Source of the DNA: Janthinobacterium sp. SUN073
GTDB taxonomy: Bacteria > Pseudomonadota > Gammaproteobacteria > Burkholderiales > Burkholderiaceae_D
Assembly: GCF_030397665.1 (NCBI RefSeq)
Contig: NZ_JAPUBT010000010.1
Location: forward strand, 62,001 to 126,000
DNA length: 64,000 nt
Reading direction: 5' to 3'
The position numbers were made by a program, and so were the translations under genes. Shown in pieces: positions 47,285 through 56,858 of this stretch. Below the pieces are notes generated by a model, which saw nothing but the letters and a program-made list of their open reading frames with translations, did not search any database and was not told the DNA's origin. Each line of letters starts with the position of its first letter. Within the stretch, counting starts at the first letter, position 1.

Positions 47285-49831
47285 ATGCTGGAACTGATTC
47301 ACAAGCACTACCCCGCAGCACGCCTGCGGCAACTGGCGCACGCCGTCTCGGTGGCCGTGCTGGCGCTGGCAACGCCTGGCGTGGCGCATGCGCAAGCCGC
47401 GCTGGCCGCCGCACCGCTCGACGCCGTCATCGTCACGGGCGCGCGCGGCACGGGCCGCACCGTGGCCAACAGCGCCGCGCCCATCGACGTGATCAGCGCC
47501 CAGCAATTGCTGGCCACCGGTAAATTGAATCTGCTCGATGCGCTGGACACGGCCTTGCCATCGTTTAACTTGCCGGCCCGCGTGCAGCCGGACCTGGGCA
47601 GCATCGTGCGCGCCGGCCAGCTGCGTAACCTCGACCCGTCGCATACGCTGGTGCTGGTGAATGGCAAGCGCCGGCATACGACGGCCATCGTCAATGAGGA
47701 TGGCTTTCCCGGTTCCGTCGCCACCGACCTGGCCCTGATCCCCACGGGGGCCATTGCCCGCGTGGAAATCCTGCGCGACGGCGCCTCGGCCATCTACGGC
47801 TCCGACGCCATCGCCGGGGTCATCAACATCATCCTGAAAGCCGATGACAAGGGCAGCTTCAGCACGCAGCTCGGTTCCAGCTACGATGGCGACGGCACGA
47901 ACGGTTCCGCGCGCATCGATGGCGGCACGCGCCTGGGCGAACACGGCTTTGCCCACTTCGGCGCCGAAGTCCAGCGCCAGGGCATCGCCGTGCGCAATTT
48001 CGGACTGAATCCCGGCTATCTGTCGTATCCTGCCGTGCGCAACAGCGATGGGCAACTGGTGAAATTGGGACCGAACAACAGCTTGCCGGCCGGCGCTTCG
48101 CCGAACCCGGCCGAAGCGAGCCGCAACAGCAATCCATGGCGCAATACGGGCGTGCCGCAAAGCACGACCGCTTCGCTCAGCGCCAACCTCGGCTATGACG
48201 TGTCGAACGAAGTGCAGCTGTACGGCTTCGGCACGTATGCCCACCGCAATGCCCGCTCGGCGCAGAATTTCCGCTTGCCCAACACCATTTTCAATAACAA
48301 CAAAGGCTTGCTGTCCGTGTATCCCGATGGCTTCACGCCGTATGAAACGACGAGCGAAAACGACTTTTCCTTGACGGGTGGCATCAAGGGCGAGACGGCG
48401 GGCTGGAGCTGGGATATCAGCAGCACCTACGGCCGCGACGATATCGACGTGGGCGTGGAAAACTCGGCCAATTACTCGCTGCCTTATCCGGGTGGCAAGA
48501 CCGATTTTACGATCGGCAATCAGCGCTACAGCCGTTCGACCACCAACGCCGACTTGCGCCGTCCCGTGGTACTGGGATTGAGCGAACCGGTCGACCTCAG
48601 CGTCGGTCTCGAGTATTCGCATGAAACGCAGCAACGTAGCCCGGGTGAACCTGCTTCCTGGCAGGGCAGCGGCTCGTCGGCGCTGGCCGGTTATCTGCCC
48701 GTCGATGCGTCCGACACGGCGCGCCACAGCTATGCCGCGTATATCGGCCTGGGCGCCAAACTGACGCCGCAATGGTTGCTCGATACGGCCTTGCGTGCCG
48801 AAAAATATTCGGATTTCGGCAGCAAGACGACGGGCCGTTTGTCCGCCCGTTATGACGTCACACCCGCCGTGGCCGTGCGCGGCACCGTCAGCAATGGTTT
48901 CCACGCCCCCAGCCTGGTGACGCAATCGTATTCGAACACGTCTGATCATGCGGGCGTTCCCTACACCCTGGCGCAGCCGAATTCGGCCGCCGCGCGGGCC
49001 CTGGGTGCGCAAGCGTTGAAACCGGAAAAATCGACGAATCTGTCGGCCGGGCTGACCTTCAATCCGACGCCCACCCTGCGCCTGGCCGTTGATGCGTATC
49101 AAATCAAGGTCAGCGACCGCCTGGGCGTGTCGTCGAACATCGGCATCGACCGCAGCTCGGGCGTGGCGCTCGACGGCAGCGGCCGGCCGCTGACGGCGGC
49201 GCAAGCGACCGTCATTGAAAACCTGCTGCGCTCGGCGGGTTTGACGGTAGGCAATGGCCTCGTCGCGCATTATTTTGCCAACGTGGGCGACACGCGCACG
49301 CGCGGCATCGATTTCACGGCGGACGATGTGCTGCGCGTGGCCGATGGCAAGCTACGCTGGACGGCGGCGGCGAATTTCAACCACACGAGCCTGGTTGGCA
49401 AGGCGGCCTTGCCAACGGTGCTGCAAGGCTTGCCGAACATCGGCACCCTGAGCAAATCGGCCGAGTACGACTTGCTGTACCGGGCCCCGCGCGACAAGGA
49501 GATCGTCACCCTGGCGTATGAAAAAGCCGGTTGGACGTTCAACCTGCGCGAGACGCGCTACGGCAAGCTCAAGCGCCTGAACGCCATCACAGGCGGTGAT
49601 TATCAACTGAAGGCCGCCTTCGTGACGGATGTCAGCGTCGGCTACGACATCAGCAAGCGCATCAACGTGACGGTGGGCGCCAACAATGTCTTCGACCAGA
49701 AGCCCAGCCAGGTGCCGCGCGAGGCACGCAGCGCGTCGAATCTGGCGCAGTACACGGGCGCGTATGACAACTCGGGCCCATTGGGCGTACTGGGCGGCTA
49801 TTACTACGCCCGCGCCACGATTCACTTTTGA
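47285..49831 (+). CDS. TonB-dependent receptor
   Basis: An ~848-residue receptor: signal peptide ending near VAHAQAA (residue ~38), plug domain (LDAVIVTGARGTGR; VEILRDGASAIYGSDAIAGVINIIL) and a barrel ending GYYYARATIHF. The segment NFGLNPGYLSYP and the overall length fit the Caulobacter-type receptors for sugars or plant compounds rather than classical siderophore receptors. The ATG at 47285 is preferred to 47255 because GAAAGGAT precedes it. It is probably co-transcribed with the dioxygenase-like gene 48 bases downstream. Confidence 0.88.
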   Translation: MLELIHKHYPAARLRQLAHAVSVAVLALATPGVAHAQAALAAAPLDAVIVTGARGTGRTVANSAAPIDVISAQQLLATGKLNLLDALDTALPSFNLPARVQPDLGSIVRAGQLRNLDPSHTLVLVNGKRRHTTAIVNEDGFPGSVATDLALIPTGAIARVEILRDGASAIYGSDAIAGVINIILKADDKGSFSTQLGSSYDGDGTNGSARIDGGTRLGEHGFAHFGAEVQRQGIAVRNFGLNPGYLSYPAVRNSDGQLVKLGPNNSLPAGASPNPAEASRNSNPWRNTGVPQSTTASLSANLGYDVSNEVQLYGFGTYAHRNARSAQNFRLPNTIFNNNKGLLSVYPDGFTPYETTSENDFSLTGGIKGETAGWSWDISSTYGRDDIDVGVENSANYSLPYPGGKTDFTIGNQRYSRSTTNADLRRPVVLGLSEPVDLSVGLEYSHETQQRSPGEPASWQGSGSSALAGYLPVDASDTARHSYAAYIGLGAKLTPQWLLDTALRAEKYSDFGSKTTGRLSARYDVTPAVAVRGTVSNGFHAPSLVTQSYSNTSDHAGVPYTLAQPNSAAARALGAQALKPEKSTNLSAGLTFNPTPTLRLAVDAYQIKVSDRLGVSSNIGIDRSSGVALDGSGRPLTAAQATVIENLLRSAGLTVGNGLVAHYFANVGDTRTRGIDFTADDVLRVADGKLRWTAAANFNHTSLVGKAALPTVLQGLPNIGTLSKSAEYDLLYRAPRDKEIVTLAYEKAGWTFNLRETRYGKLKRLNAITGGDYQLKAAFVTDVSVGYDISKRINVTVGANNVFDQKPSQVPREARSASNLAQYTGAYDNSGPLGVLGGYYYARATIHF

Positions 49832-49879
49832 TCTGCCATCGCTATCTCCATACTTATAATCAAGAACGGGAAATCCTCT

Positions 49880-50563
49880 ATGTCTGACAAAAATCAACAC
49901 GCGGCCATCGATCTGGAATGGGCCAATCTCCTCTCGCCGCAACGCCGTACGGTCTTGCGTGGCGGCGGCCTGGTGGCGGCGCTGGCCGCCTCTAGCCTGG
50001 CTGGTTCGGCGCTGGCGCAGGATGGCGCCGTCAAACGCGCGAAACCAGCACCCGGTAAAAGTCCGTGGGGCGAGCATACGGATACGGCGCCCACACCGCG
50101 CCCTGTCAGCGTGCGGCCCGGCGAGGAAACCTTGCCGGGCAAGCCGCGCGCCTACACGGATATCGAGAGTTATCACGCGCATATCTATTTTGATGAAGAC
50201 AGTTACCAGAAGGCGGCGCTGATACGCAAGTGGGCGGCCGAGCGCTTCCAGATCGAGCTGGGCGACTGGAACCTGGAGCCGCGCGGCCCGCACGTGACGC
50301 CCTCGTTTTATTTCGGCTTCACCAATGATTTGCTGCCCGTGATCGTGCCGTGGCTGCAGCTCAACAGCTTGGGCTTGACGATATTGATCCACCCGAATAC
50401 GGAAGATCCCCGTGCCGACCATCTGTATTACGCGCTGTGGGTGAACCGTTCGCAGCCCGTGAATGGCTACGCGATGAAGAAGCCGGGGCCGGGCGAGCCA
50501 CGAGTCGAGCAGATTTTTGTCAATACGCGCCCGACGGTGAAAATCGAAACGTCGCGCGCATGA
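49880..50563 (+). CDS. Tat-exported DOPA 4,5-dioxygenase-like protein
   Basis: A 227-residue protein. The N-terminus has a twin-arginine signal (RRTVLRGGGLVAALAASSLAGSALAQ, residues ~24-50). The mature part matches the DOPA 4,5-dioxygenase family: YHAHIYFD (residue ~98), RGPHVTPSFYFGF (~137), PWLQLNSLGLTILIHPN and the DHLYYALWV His (~190). These His residues would hold iron for extradiol cleavage of a catechol. Family members are normally cytoplasmic, so export to the periplasm is unusual. It is paired with the TonB receptor upstream. Confidence 0.8.
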   Translation: MSDKNQHAAIDLEWANLLSPQRRTVLRGGGLVAALAASSLAGSALAQDGAVKRAKPAPGKSPWGEHTDTAPTPRPVSVRPGEETLPGKPRAYTDIESYHAHIYFDEDSYQKAALIRKWAAERFQIELGDWNLEPRGPHVTPSFYFGFTNDLLPVIVPWLQLNSLGLTILIHPNTEDPRADHLYYALWVNRSQPVNGYAMKKPGPGEPRVEQIFVNTRPTVKIETSRA

Positions 50564-50577
50564 GTTGGGCATAAAAA

Positions 50578-50611
50578 AACGCCACGCCAGTGTGAACTGG
50601 CGTGGCGTTTT
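50578..50611. terminator. Bidirectional terminator
   Basis: A perfect 14-bp stem (AACGCCACGCCAGT and its complement) with GTGA loop, A-run on one side and T-run on the other, between two convergent genes. Confidence 0.9.
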
Positions 50612-50628
50612 GATGGATATGCTGTGTA

Positions 50629-51849
50629 TTAGCCGTGTTTCTGGATGAATTCGCCGATTTTCGGGCAAATGATCTCGCGCCAGCGGCGGCCCGAGAAGAT
50701 GCCGTAGTGGCCGCATTTCGGCGCCACGAAGTCTTGTTGCATCTCGGCGGGAATGCCGGAACACAGGTCATGCGCCGCCTGCGTCTGGCCGGCGCCGGAA
50801 ATGTCGTCCAGTTCGCCTTCTACGGTAAACAGCGCCACGTTCGTGATGTCTTGCGGACGCACCAGTTGGCCGCCCACTTTCCAGGTGCCCATCGGCAGGC
50901 TGAATTCCTGGAAGACCGTTTTGATGGTTTCCAGGTAGTACTCGGCCGGCATGTCCAGCACGGCGTTGTACTCGTTGTAGAACTGGCGATGGCCTTCCGC
51001 CGGCTCGTCATCGCCCGTCACCAGGTGCATATAAAACTCGCGGTGGCTTTGTGCGTGGCGGCCCGGATTCATGGCGATGAAACCGGCGTGCTGCAGGAAG
51101 CCCGGATACACCTTGCGGCCAAAGCCAGGGTAGTTCGGCGGCACCGCGTAGATCACGGTGTTTTCAAACCACGAGAATTTCTTTTCCGTCGCCAGATTGT
51201 TCACTTGCGTGGGCGAGCGGCGTGGATCGATGGGGCCGCCCATCATCGTCATGGTTTTCGGCATGTGCGGATCTTTGGCCGTCGCCATCAGCGAGATGGC
51301 AGCCAGCACAGGCACGGTCGGTTGACAGACGGAAATCACGTGCAAGTCAGGCGCCAGCAGGCGGATGAACTCTTGCACATAATAAATGTAGTCGTCCAGG
51401 TGGAACGGGCCTTCCGTCAGCGGTACCATGCGCGCGTCCGTCCAGTCGGTGATGTAGACATCGTGCTCGGCCAGCAAGCCGCGCACGGTGTCGCGCAGCA
51501 GGGTCGAGTGGTGACCGGACAGGGGGGCAACCAGCAAAACTTTGGGCTGTTGCAAGCCAGTGGCTTCTTTTTTGAAGTGAATCAGGCGGCAAAACGGTTT
51601 TGTGACGACAATGTGTTCGCGGATGTCGACGCTCTCGCCCTGGACGAGCACGGATTTGATGTCGAATTGCGGTTTTTCGTAGTCTTTGCCAAGGCGGTAC
51701 ATCAGCTCGTAGCCGGCTGCGATGCGTTGCGAAAACGGAGTGTGGGCCAGTGGGGAAACCGGGTTGGTAAATAACTTGGAGGACATGTCTGCCCATTGCA
51801 TCACCGGAGTGAGGAAAGAGCGTTGCAGTTCGTGCAGTTGGTAAAGCAT
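50629..51849 (-). CDS. phaZ: Intracellular polyhydroxyalkanoate depolymerase
   Basis: A 406-residue PhaZ that mobilises stored polyester. The nucleophile is the Cys of SVCQPTVP (Cys175), as in the Ralstonia PhaZa1 type, rather than a lipase-box Ser. The N-terminus MLYQLHELQRS is typical and the C-terminal GHYGIFSGRRWR provides the His. The ATG at 51849 gives the family length. With the granule-associated protein at 54.8 kb it indicates PHA storage. Confidence 0.9.
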   Translation of the reverse strand: MLYQLHELQRSFLTPVMQWADMSSKLFTNPVSPLAHTPFSQRIAAGYELMYRLGKDYEKPQFDIKSVLVQGESVDIREHIVVTKPFCRLIHFKKEATGLQQPKVLLVAPLSGHHSTLLRDTVRGLLAEHDVYITDWTDARMVPLTEGPFHLDDYIYYVQEFIRLLAPDLHVISVCQPTVPVLAAISLMATAKDPHMPKTMTMMGGPIDPRRSPTQVNNLATEKKFSWFENTVIYAVPPNYPGFGRKVYPGFLQHAGFIAMNPGRHAQSHREFYMHLVTGDDEPAEGHRQFYNEYNAVLDMPAEYYLETIKTVFQEFSLPMGTWKVGGQLVRPQDITNVALFTVEGELDDISGAGQTQAAHDLCSGIPAEMQQDFVAPKCGHYGIFSGRRWREIICPKIGEFIQKHG

Positions 51850-52022
51850 ATAGAGTCCTTGTTTAATTCCAAGCGCCAATATCGGCTCAAATATCATAAT
51901 CCAATTCTACGATATTTGTTGAGGACAAAATGTGCTTTACCGCGCATAGGTCCATAGTTTGCGCATCGATGTGACAGCGCGCCACACTTGCGTGGATAGA
52001 CCTGCAATGATGTTTTAAAAGC

Positions 52023-52051
52023 AAAAAAAAGCAGCGTTTCCGCTGCTTTTT
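52023..52051 (-). terminator. Intrinsic terminator of fdxA
   Basis: Stem AAAAAGCAGCG/CGCTGCTTTTT, loop of four, with a run of T on the minus strand, about 75 bases past the fdxA stop. Confidence 0.85.
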
Positions 52052-52125
52052 GTACCTTTATTTGCCGCTACACCCCTGCGGGGAAGGCGATCCCCGCCGG
52101 AATGACCGCCGCAACTGCCGTGCGC

Positions 52126-52449
52126 TTAACGCACCAGCATGTCGAGCTTGTCCTTGACGTCCTTGTATTGCTCGGCTTCCGGCAAGGCAGCCTTCGTCTT
52201 GGTGATCGAAGGCCAGTTACGGGCCAGATCGACGTTGATCTTGATAAAGGCTTGCTGGTCGCCCGGCACGTCTTCTTCCGCGAAAATCGCGTTCACCGGG
52301 CACTCTGCCACGCAGACGGCGCAGTCAATACATTCGTCCGGATCGATCGCCAGGAAGTTCGGGCCTTCCCGGAAACAATCTACCGGGCAGACATCGACGC
52401 AGTCGGTGTAGCGACAGGCGATGCAGGATTCGGTGACAACGTGGGTCAT
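52126..52449 (-). CDS. fdxA: 7Fe ferredoxin
   Basis: A 107-residue [3Fe-4S][4Fe-4S] ferredoxin: first cluster [18 protein letters not shown] (residues ~9-25, with the extra Cys pattern of the 3Fe site) and second cluster [12 protein letters not shown] (~40-51). The ATG at 52449 (MTHVVTESC) is standard. Single-gene transcript with its own terminator. Confidence 0.93.
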   Translation of the reverse strand: MTHVVTESCIACRYTDCVDVCPVDCFREGPNFLAIDPDECIDCAVCVAECPVNAIFAEEDVPGDQQAFIKINVDLARNWPSITKTKAALPEAEQYKDVKDKLDMLVR

Positions 52450-52782
52450 AACAGTCCTATCAATTTTGGGGGAGGTGCTGTAGCGCCTGCAGGAACCTCG
52501 GCGGCGCATACTAAAGCAAAGCATTGTATTTTAAGGCAATTCGCTATTTCTCACAAATCCCGCTTATATACAATACATATAAGCAAATTCATTTTTTCGC
52601 GTTGCCGTTGCCGCGCAGAGAGTGCAATTCAGCGACTATCCGGGACGTTGCCATGACGAACGCGGCAAGAAAGCGACAGTCGCCCGAAGTGGCAGGGTGC
52701 AGGTCGGGCGGCGTGCTGACTTGCCGTGTGGTGTTTTTGTTTTACTCAAATCAAGATCGACACAAAATACATGCCAGAAAAA

Positions 52783-53070
52783 TCAGGCACTGGCACGTAT
52801 TTGCGTCAGCAACTGTTGCCAACGTGCATTTTCAGCACTGCCATCCTCGGCAAACGTGATGGTGCGCCGCGCGGTGGGCGCGTCGACGGTGATCTGCCAG
52901 CGGGGGATATCGGCACCCAGCTGTTCAGCCGTGGCTTGCTGATGCGTGAAAAAGCCGCTGCTGGCCAGTGCCGCTTCCAGTCCGGGGCCAGCCGGATGGG
53001 CCTGCGTATCGATGTCGTATTGTTCACTCAGGCCGGCAAAGCCGCCGCTGCTGCGGGCTGAAATTTTCAT
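52783..53070 (-). CDS. Emfourin-type metalloprotease inhibitor
   Basis: A 95-residue protein starting MKISARSSGGFAG and containing the layout of the protealysin inhibitor emfourin: an N-terminal strand plus GGFAGL, an Asp-containing strand, a helix (GLEAALASSGFF), then Asp-x-x-x-W and ITVDAPTARRTITF strands. A strong AAGGAG precedes the ATG at 53070. It lies 99 bases downstream of a zinc protease gene on the same strand, which supports a protease-inhibitor pair. Confidence 0.75.
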   Translation of the reverse strand: MKISARSSGGFAGLSEQYDIDTQAHPAGPGLEAALASSGFFTHQQATAEQLGADIPRWQITVDAPTARRTITFAEDGSAENARWQQLLTQIRASA

Positions 53071-53169
53071 GCTGCTCCTTGTTGTCGATGGTGGTGGGGC
53101 CAAATCCGGCAGGCCTGAAGCGTGCGCGCTGGTGCGCAGCTGCGTGGTTGTGCCGCGCAGTTGTACTGT

Positions 53170-54567
53170 CTATCGGGCGCCGTAACTGCGGCACCAGGCG
53201 GCCAGCGCTTCGCGCTCCGCTTCAAGCAATTGATCCGACTCGCTGTATTCCGCATGGTTCATGGTACCGCAGCAGGCGCGCCTGTCTTGCACGGCGCCGT
53301 CCCCGTCGACGACGTCGGCGGCAAAGCTCATCTGGCCATCTTCTGTCATGGCATTCGCCTTGAGTACTTCGCGCACGGTAAAACTGTTGCGGATGTAGTC
53401 GAGGTAGGCGCCATTGCCATCGGCCTCGGCGATCGTCAGCATGTGGCCGGCCACGTCGGCATACGTGGCGGCTTGCTCGGGCGACGCCACCAGGGCACGC
53501 AGGACCAGGCTGCGCAGGTAGTCGCCGCAGCGGTGCAGCACGGCCGCGTCGTCTTCCAGCTGGGGCTGGCGTTCGTGGGCAAAGATGTCGGCCAGGATGT
53601 CGTAGATGGCGCCCGTAAATACTTGCGAGATGGCGTGCACTTCCGTGCCTGCTTCCGATAGTTTGATGTCGTTGTCGGCATTGCGCAAGCCGTTAGGCCG
53701 GCCCAGGGCCAGGCCGAACTGTTCCGCCAGATCGGCCAGGAAGGTCTTGTCGTGCAGGTCGGACTTGGTTTGGGCGATCACCGCTTCCACCTGGTCCAGC
53801 TGCGACAGGGCCAGGAAGATGGCGGTCAGGTCGCCGAACGATTCGTGCAAGCCGCCCGTTTGCGGTGGATTGTTACTGAGCAGCCAATTCGGTTTCAGGC
53901 CATCGAGCACGGCGTGCCCCGTTTCATGCGAGACGATGTCGAGCGAGCGGCAGGTGTAGACGCGCTCGGTGGCGCCGCTGGGGATGAAGTCGCCGAACTT
54001 GAGGGCCTTGTCGCTGCGGCTGTAGTACGCGTTCATGACATTGGGCAAACCGTGCGGGAACACACGCAGGGGCGCCGTATTGCTGGCGCTATTCCATTGC
54101 CAGGGCAGGGGCGGCGCCGTGTCGTTGCTGGCCAGCGCGCGCTGGTACATGGTGAGCGTCATGCGCACGATGGCAAAGGTGTGCACGGCATCGAACTGGT
54201 CCGTGTTGGGCGAGACGATGAAGTCGCCGAAGGCATTCGGGCTGACCTGCGCGATGCCCGGTTCGCCAAACGTGATGCGCGCGTCGCGCGGGCCTTGCAG
54301 GATCAGGCCGGGCAAAAAGGCCTTGCGCGTGCCCAGGTCGCTCACGGACGGGTCTTGCTTCCAGATCAGCACGCGCGAACCGACGGGCACGGCGGCCAGG
54401 TTGCGGGCCGTTGCCTCGCTCAGGCGGGGCGGGCCCGGCTGCAAGGTCAGTTGCGCATTCTTGCGGTGCTGGCGGTACGGCGCCGAGGGGGTAGGGACAT
54501 AGCCGACGGGCAGGGACACGCATTTGGTCAGCACGGCTTCGACCGGCACGATGACTTTCTGGTCCAT
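53170..54567 (-). CDS. Zinc metalloprotease, M4-like gluzincin
   Basis: A 465-residue protease without a secretion signal. Zinc site HETGH (residues 214-218) within DIVSHETGHAVLDGLKP, third ligand Glu242 in GGLHESFGDLTAIF (the E-x3-D arrangement of M4/M36 enzymes), and a later His region (AGTEVHAISQVFTGAIYDIL) suited to transition-state binding. The first ~170 residues differ from thermolysin-type propeptides. A signal-less protease next to an emfourin gene parallels protealysin, where the inhibitor protects the producer cell. Confidence 0.82.
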   Translation of the reverse strand: MDQKVIVPVEAVLTKCVSLPVGYVPTPSAPYRQHRKNAQLTLQPGPPRLSEATARNLAAVPVGSRVLIWKQDPSVSDLGTRKAFLPGLILQGPRDARITFGEPGIAQVSPNAFGDFIVSPNTDQFDAVHTFAIVRMTLTMYQRALASNDTAPPLPWQWNSASNTAPLRVFPHGLPNVMNAYYSRSDKALKFGDFIPSGATERVYTCRSLDIVSHETGHAVLDGLKPNWLLSNNPPQTGGLHESFGDLTAIFLALSQLDQVEAVIAQTKSDLHDKTFLADLAEQFGLALGRPNGLRNADNDIKLSEAGTEVHAISQVFTGAIYDILADIFAHERQPQLEDDAAVLHRCGDYLRSLVLRALVASPEQAATYADVAGHMLTIAEADGNGAYLDYIRNSFTVREVLKANAMTEDGQMSFAADVVDGDGAVQDRRACCGTMNHAEYSESDQLLEAEREALAAWCRSYGAR

Positions 54568-54768
54568 GGTAGCTCTCCAAGATTACGCGCAGCTGGAATT
54601 GGAATAGTCGTCCCGCTTCGGTGTATCCGGTTTGATCTCGCGCAAACGTGATGCGGGACGGCGGGCGTTTTTTGCCAGTCCAGTGCCTGCTGCGGCCGCG
54701 CCTGCCGCACGCTGGCTGGTATGATGCTGACCGTATGGCCCCCGTTTTTATAATAAAAGGATCGTTTG

Positions 54769-55053
54769 ATGGCGGATATAAATATAGTTCAGCAACATAA
54801 GCTGACAGCAACAAAGGCGCGCGAAGCGGCGCAGCAAGTGGCCGACAAGCTGGCCCAGGAATATGACCTGGCGTGCGCCTGGGATGGCGATGTGCTGCGT
54901 TTCGAACGCAGCGGCGTCGATGGTTCGCTGACCCTGGAAAAAGAGCAGGCGCAACTGCAAATCAAGCTGGGCTTCATGCTCAGCGCCTTTGCTTCCACGA
55001 TTGAAGGCAAGATCGCCGAGAAGATGCGCAAGGTGTTTACCGAGTCAGTTTGA
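54769..55053 (+). CDS. Polyhydroxyalkanoic-acid-system small protein (PHA_gran_rgn family)
   Basis: A 94-residue protein: HKLTATKAREAAQQVADKLAQEYDLACAWDGDVLRFERSGVDGSLTLEK is the family pattern, a helix followed by strands. Family members are encoded with PHA genes and may bind granules. The ATG at 54769 follows AAAAGGA. Confidence 0.8.
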   Translation: MADINIVQQHKLTATKAREAAQQVADKLAQEYDLACAWDGDVLRFERSGVDGSLTLEKEQAQLQIKLGFMLSAFASTIEGKIAEKMRKVFTESV

Positions 55054-55198
55054 TCCGCTTGTCTGGCGCCATGTTTGGTGCTAGGAAGCGTGTCACAGCG
55101 ATGGGCGAAAAGATGATGCAAACACGTCTCTTTTCGCCTTTTTTACGTCTGACTGTACGCTGGCGAACATTGCTATCACATTTCTATTTGGAAAGCCA

Positions 55199-55228
55199 TT
55201 GGACTTTGGTGTCTTTTTGCGTTATACT
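55199..55228 (+). promoter_or_regulatory. Candidate promoter for proVWX
   Basis: TTGGAC (55199-55204), 18-base spacer, TATACT (55223-55228). If used, it gives proV a leader of nearly 400 bases. The 569-base gap from the previous gene (55054-55622) has no credible coding sequence. Confidence 0.5.
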
Positions 55229-55622
55229 TGAGTCATATTTACAACAGCTACACCGCGTTTCACCTTCTGCTTCGCAGTACTCTCCGCTCGCTGAGTGGTG
55301 AATAATTCTTCGGGTTTTACACCTGCATCCAGTTAAAAGTAGTTTGGTCGATTTTTCGGTCAAATACATTTGGTGCCATGTATTTGCATGGCGCTAGCGT
55401 TGTTAAAAGTCCTGAACCACAGCCTCTTTTAGCACGCACACGGCACCCCGGCATCGGCTTTGGCCATCCGCTGGTCACACGCGTGTCACCCCCTGTTTAC
55501 TGTCGCTCCCGTGCGCTTTTGCGCCGTGGCGTAGCCGACGCAGCAGGGTTTGCTGATTCCCGCCGCAAGCTGGCAGCTTGCTGGGTTTCATTCCATTCGT
55601 CAAATCGAGGGAGAACCACATC

Positions 55623-56858
55623 GTGGCAAAACAAATTATTATCGACCATGTGTTCAAAGTGTTCGGCGACAAGCCAGAAGAAGCACTTGAACTCGTCCGC
55701 AAGGGCGCCAGCAAGCAGGACATCCTGGCCAAGACCGACTGCACCATCGGCGTCTTCGACGCTACCTTTACCATCGAAGCGGGCGAGATCTTCGTCATCA
55801 TGGGCCTGTCCGGTTCGGGCAAGTCGACCCTGGTACGCATGCTGAACCGCCTGATCGAGCCGACCGCCGGCCGCATCCTGATCGACGGCAACGACATCAA
55901 TACCTTGCCGGACGCCCAGTTGCGTGCCCTGCGCCGCAAGGACATCAGCATGGTGTTCCAGTCGTTCGCGTTGCTGCCGCAAATTACCGTGCTCGACAAC
56001 ACTGCCTTCGGCATGGAACTGGCCGGCATGCCCAAGGCCGAGCGCCATGCGCTGGCCCAGCAAGCGCTGGAGCAGGTCGGCCTGGACGGCTACGGCGCCA
56101 GCTATCCCGACGAATTGTCGGGCGGCATGCAGCAGCGCGTGGGCCTGGCCCGCGCGCTGGCTTGCGATCCATCGATTTTGCTGATGGATGAAGCGTTTTC
56201 CGCGCTCGATCCGATTATCCGTACGGAAATGCAATCGGAACTGCTGCGCTTGCAGCAAATCAAGCGCCGCACCATCGTCTTCATTTCGCATGACCTCGAC
56301 GAAGCCATGCGCATCGGTGACCGCGTTGCCATCATGAAAGACGGTCACGTGGTGCAAGTGGGCACGCCGGAAGAGATTTTGCGCAAACCAGCCAACGATT
56401 ATGTGCGCAACTTCGTGCGCGGCGTCGATGCGGCGGCCGTCTTCAAGGCCAGCGATATTGCCCGCAAAAGCCAGATCGTGGTGTCGGAATCGCCGAGCCG
56501 CGGTTCGCGCGCCGCGCTGTCGATGCTGGAAGAGCAGGATCGCGCGTTTGCCTATGTTGTCAATCCGCAGCGCAAGTTCCTCGGCGTCGTCTCGGTCGAT
56601 TCGCTGCGCAGTGCGCTCGACGGCCATGTCGGCCCGCTGGGCCTGGCACATGCCTATCTGCCCGACGTGCAAACCATTAACGCAGATGAGCCAGTCGCCG
56701 GCCTGTTCGGCCAGGTGGCGCAACTGCCTTACGCCGTCCCTGTGGTGGCCAATGACGGCAGCTTCCGCGGCGCCATCAGCAAGACAACCTTGCTGAAGTT
56801 CCTCGACCGCGACACGCCAGCTATTGCCGAGCCACAACAACAGAAAGGACAAGCATGA
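55623..56858 (+). CDS. proV: Glycine betaine/proline ABC transporter, ATP-binding subunit
   Basis: A 411-residue ATPase. Walker [10 protein letters not shown] (residue ~61), signature [15 protein letters not shown] (~166), Walker [14 protein letters not shown] (~185), and a C-terminal pair of CBS domains (residues ~285-400) that sense ionic strength in OpuA-type systems. The start is taken as GTG at 55623, preceded by GGGAGA; an in-frame ATG 45 bases upstream is less likely. Overlaps proW by ATGA. Confidence 0.92.
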   Translation: MAKQIIIDHVFKVFGDKPEEALELVRKGASKQDILAKTDCTIGVFDATFTIEAGEIFVIMGLSGSGKSTLVRMLNRLIEPTAGRILIDGNDINTLPDAQLRALRRKDISMVFQSFALLPQITVLDNTAFGMELAGMPKAERHALAQQALEQVGLDGYGASYPDELSGGMQQRVGLARALACDPSILLMDEAFSALDPIIRTEMQSELLRLQQIKRRTIVFISHDLDEAMRIGDRVAIMKDGHVVQVGTPEEILRKPANDYVRNFVRGVDAAAVFKASDIARKSQIVVSESPSRGSRAALSMLEEQDRAFAYVVNPQRKFLGVVSVDSLRSALDGHVGPLGLAHAYLPDVQTINADEPVAGLFGQVAQLPYAVPVVANDGSFRGAISKTTLLKFLDRDTPAIAEPQQQKGQA

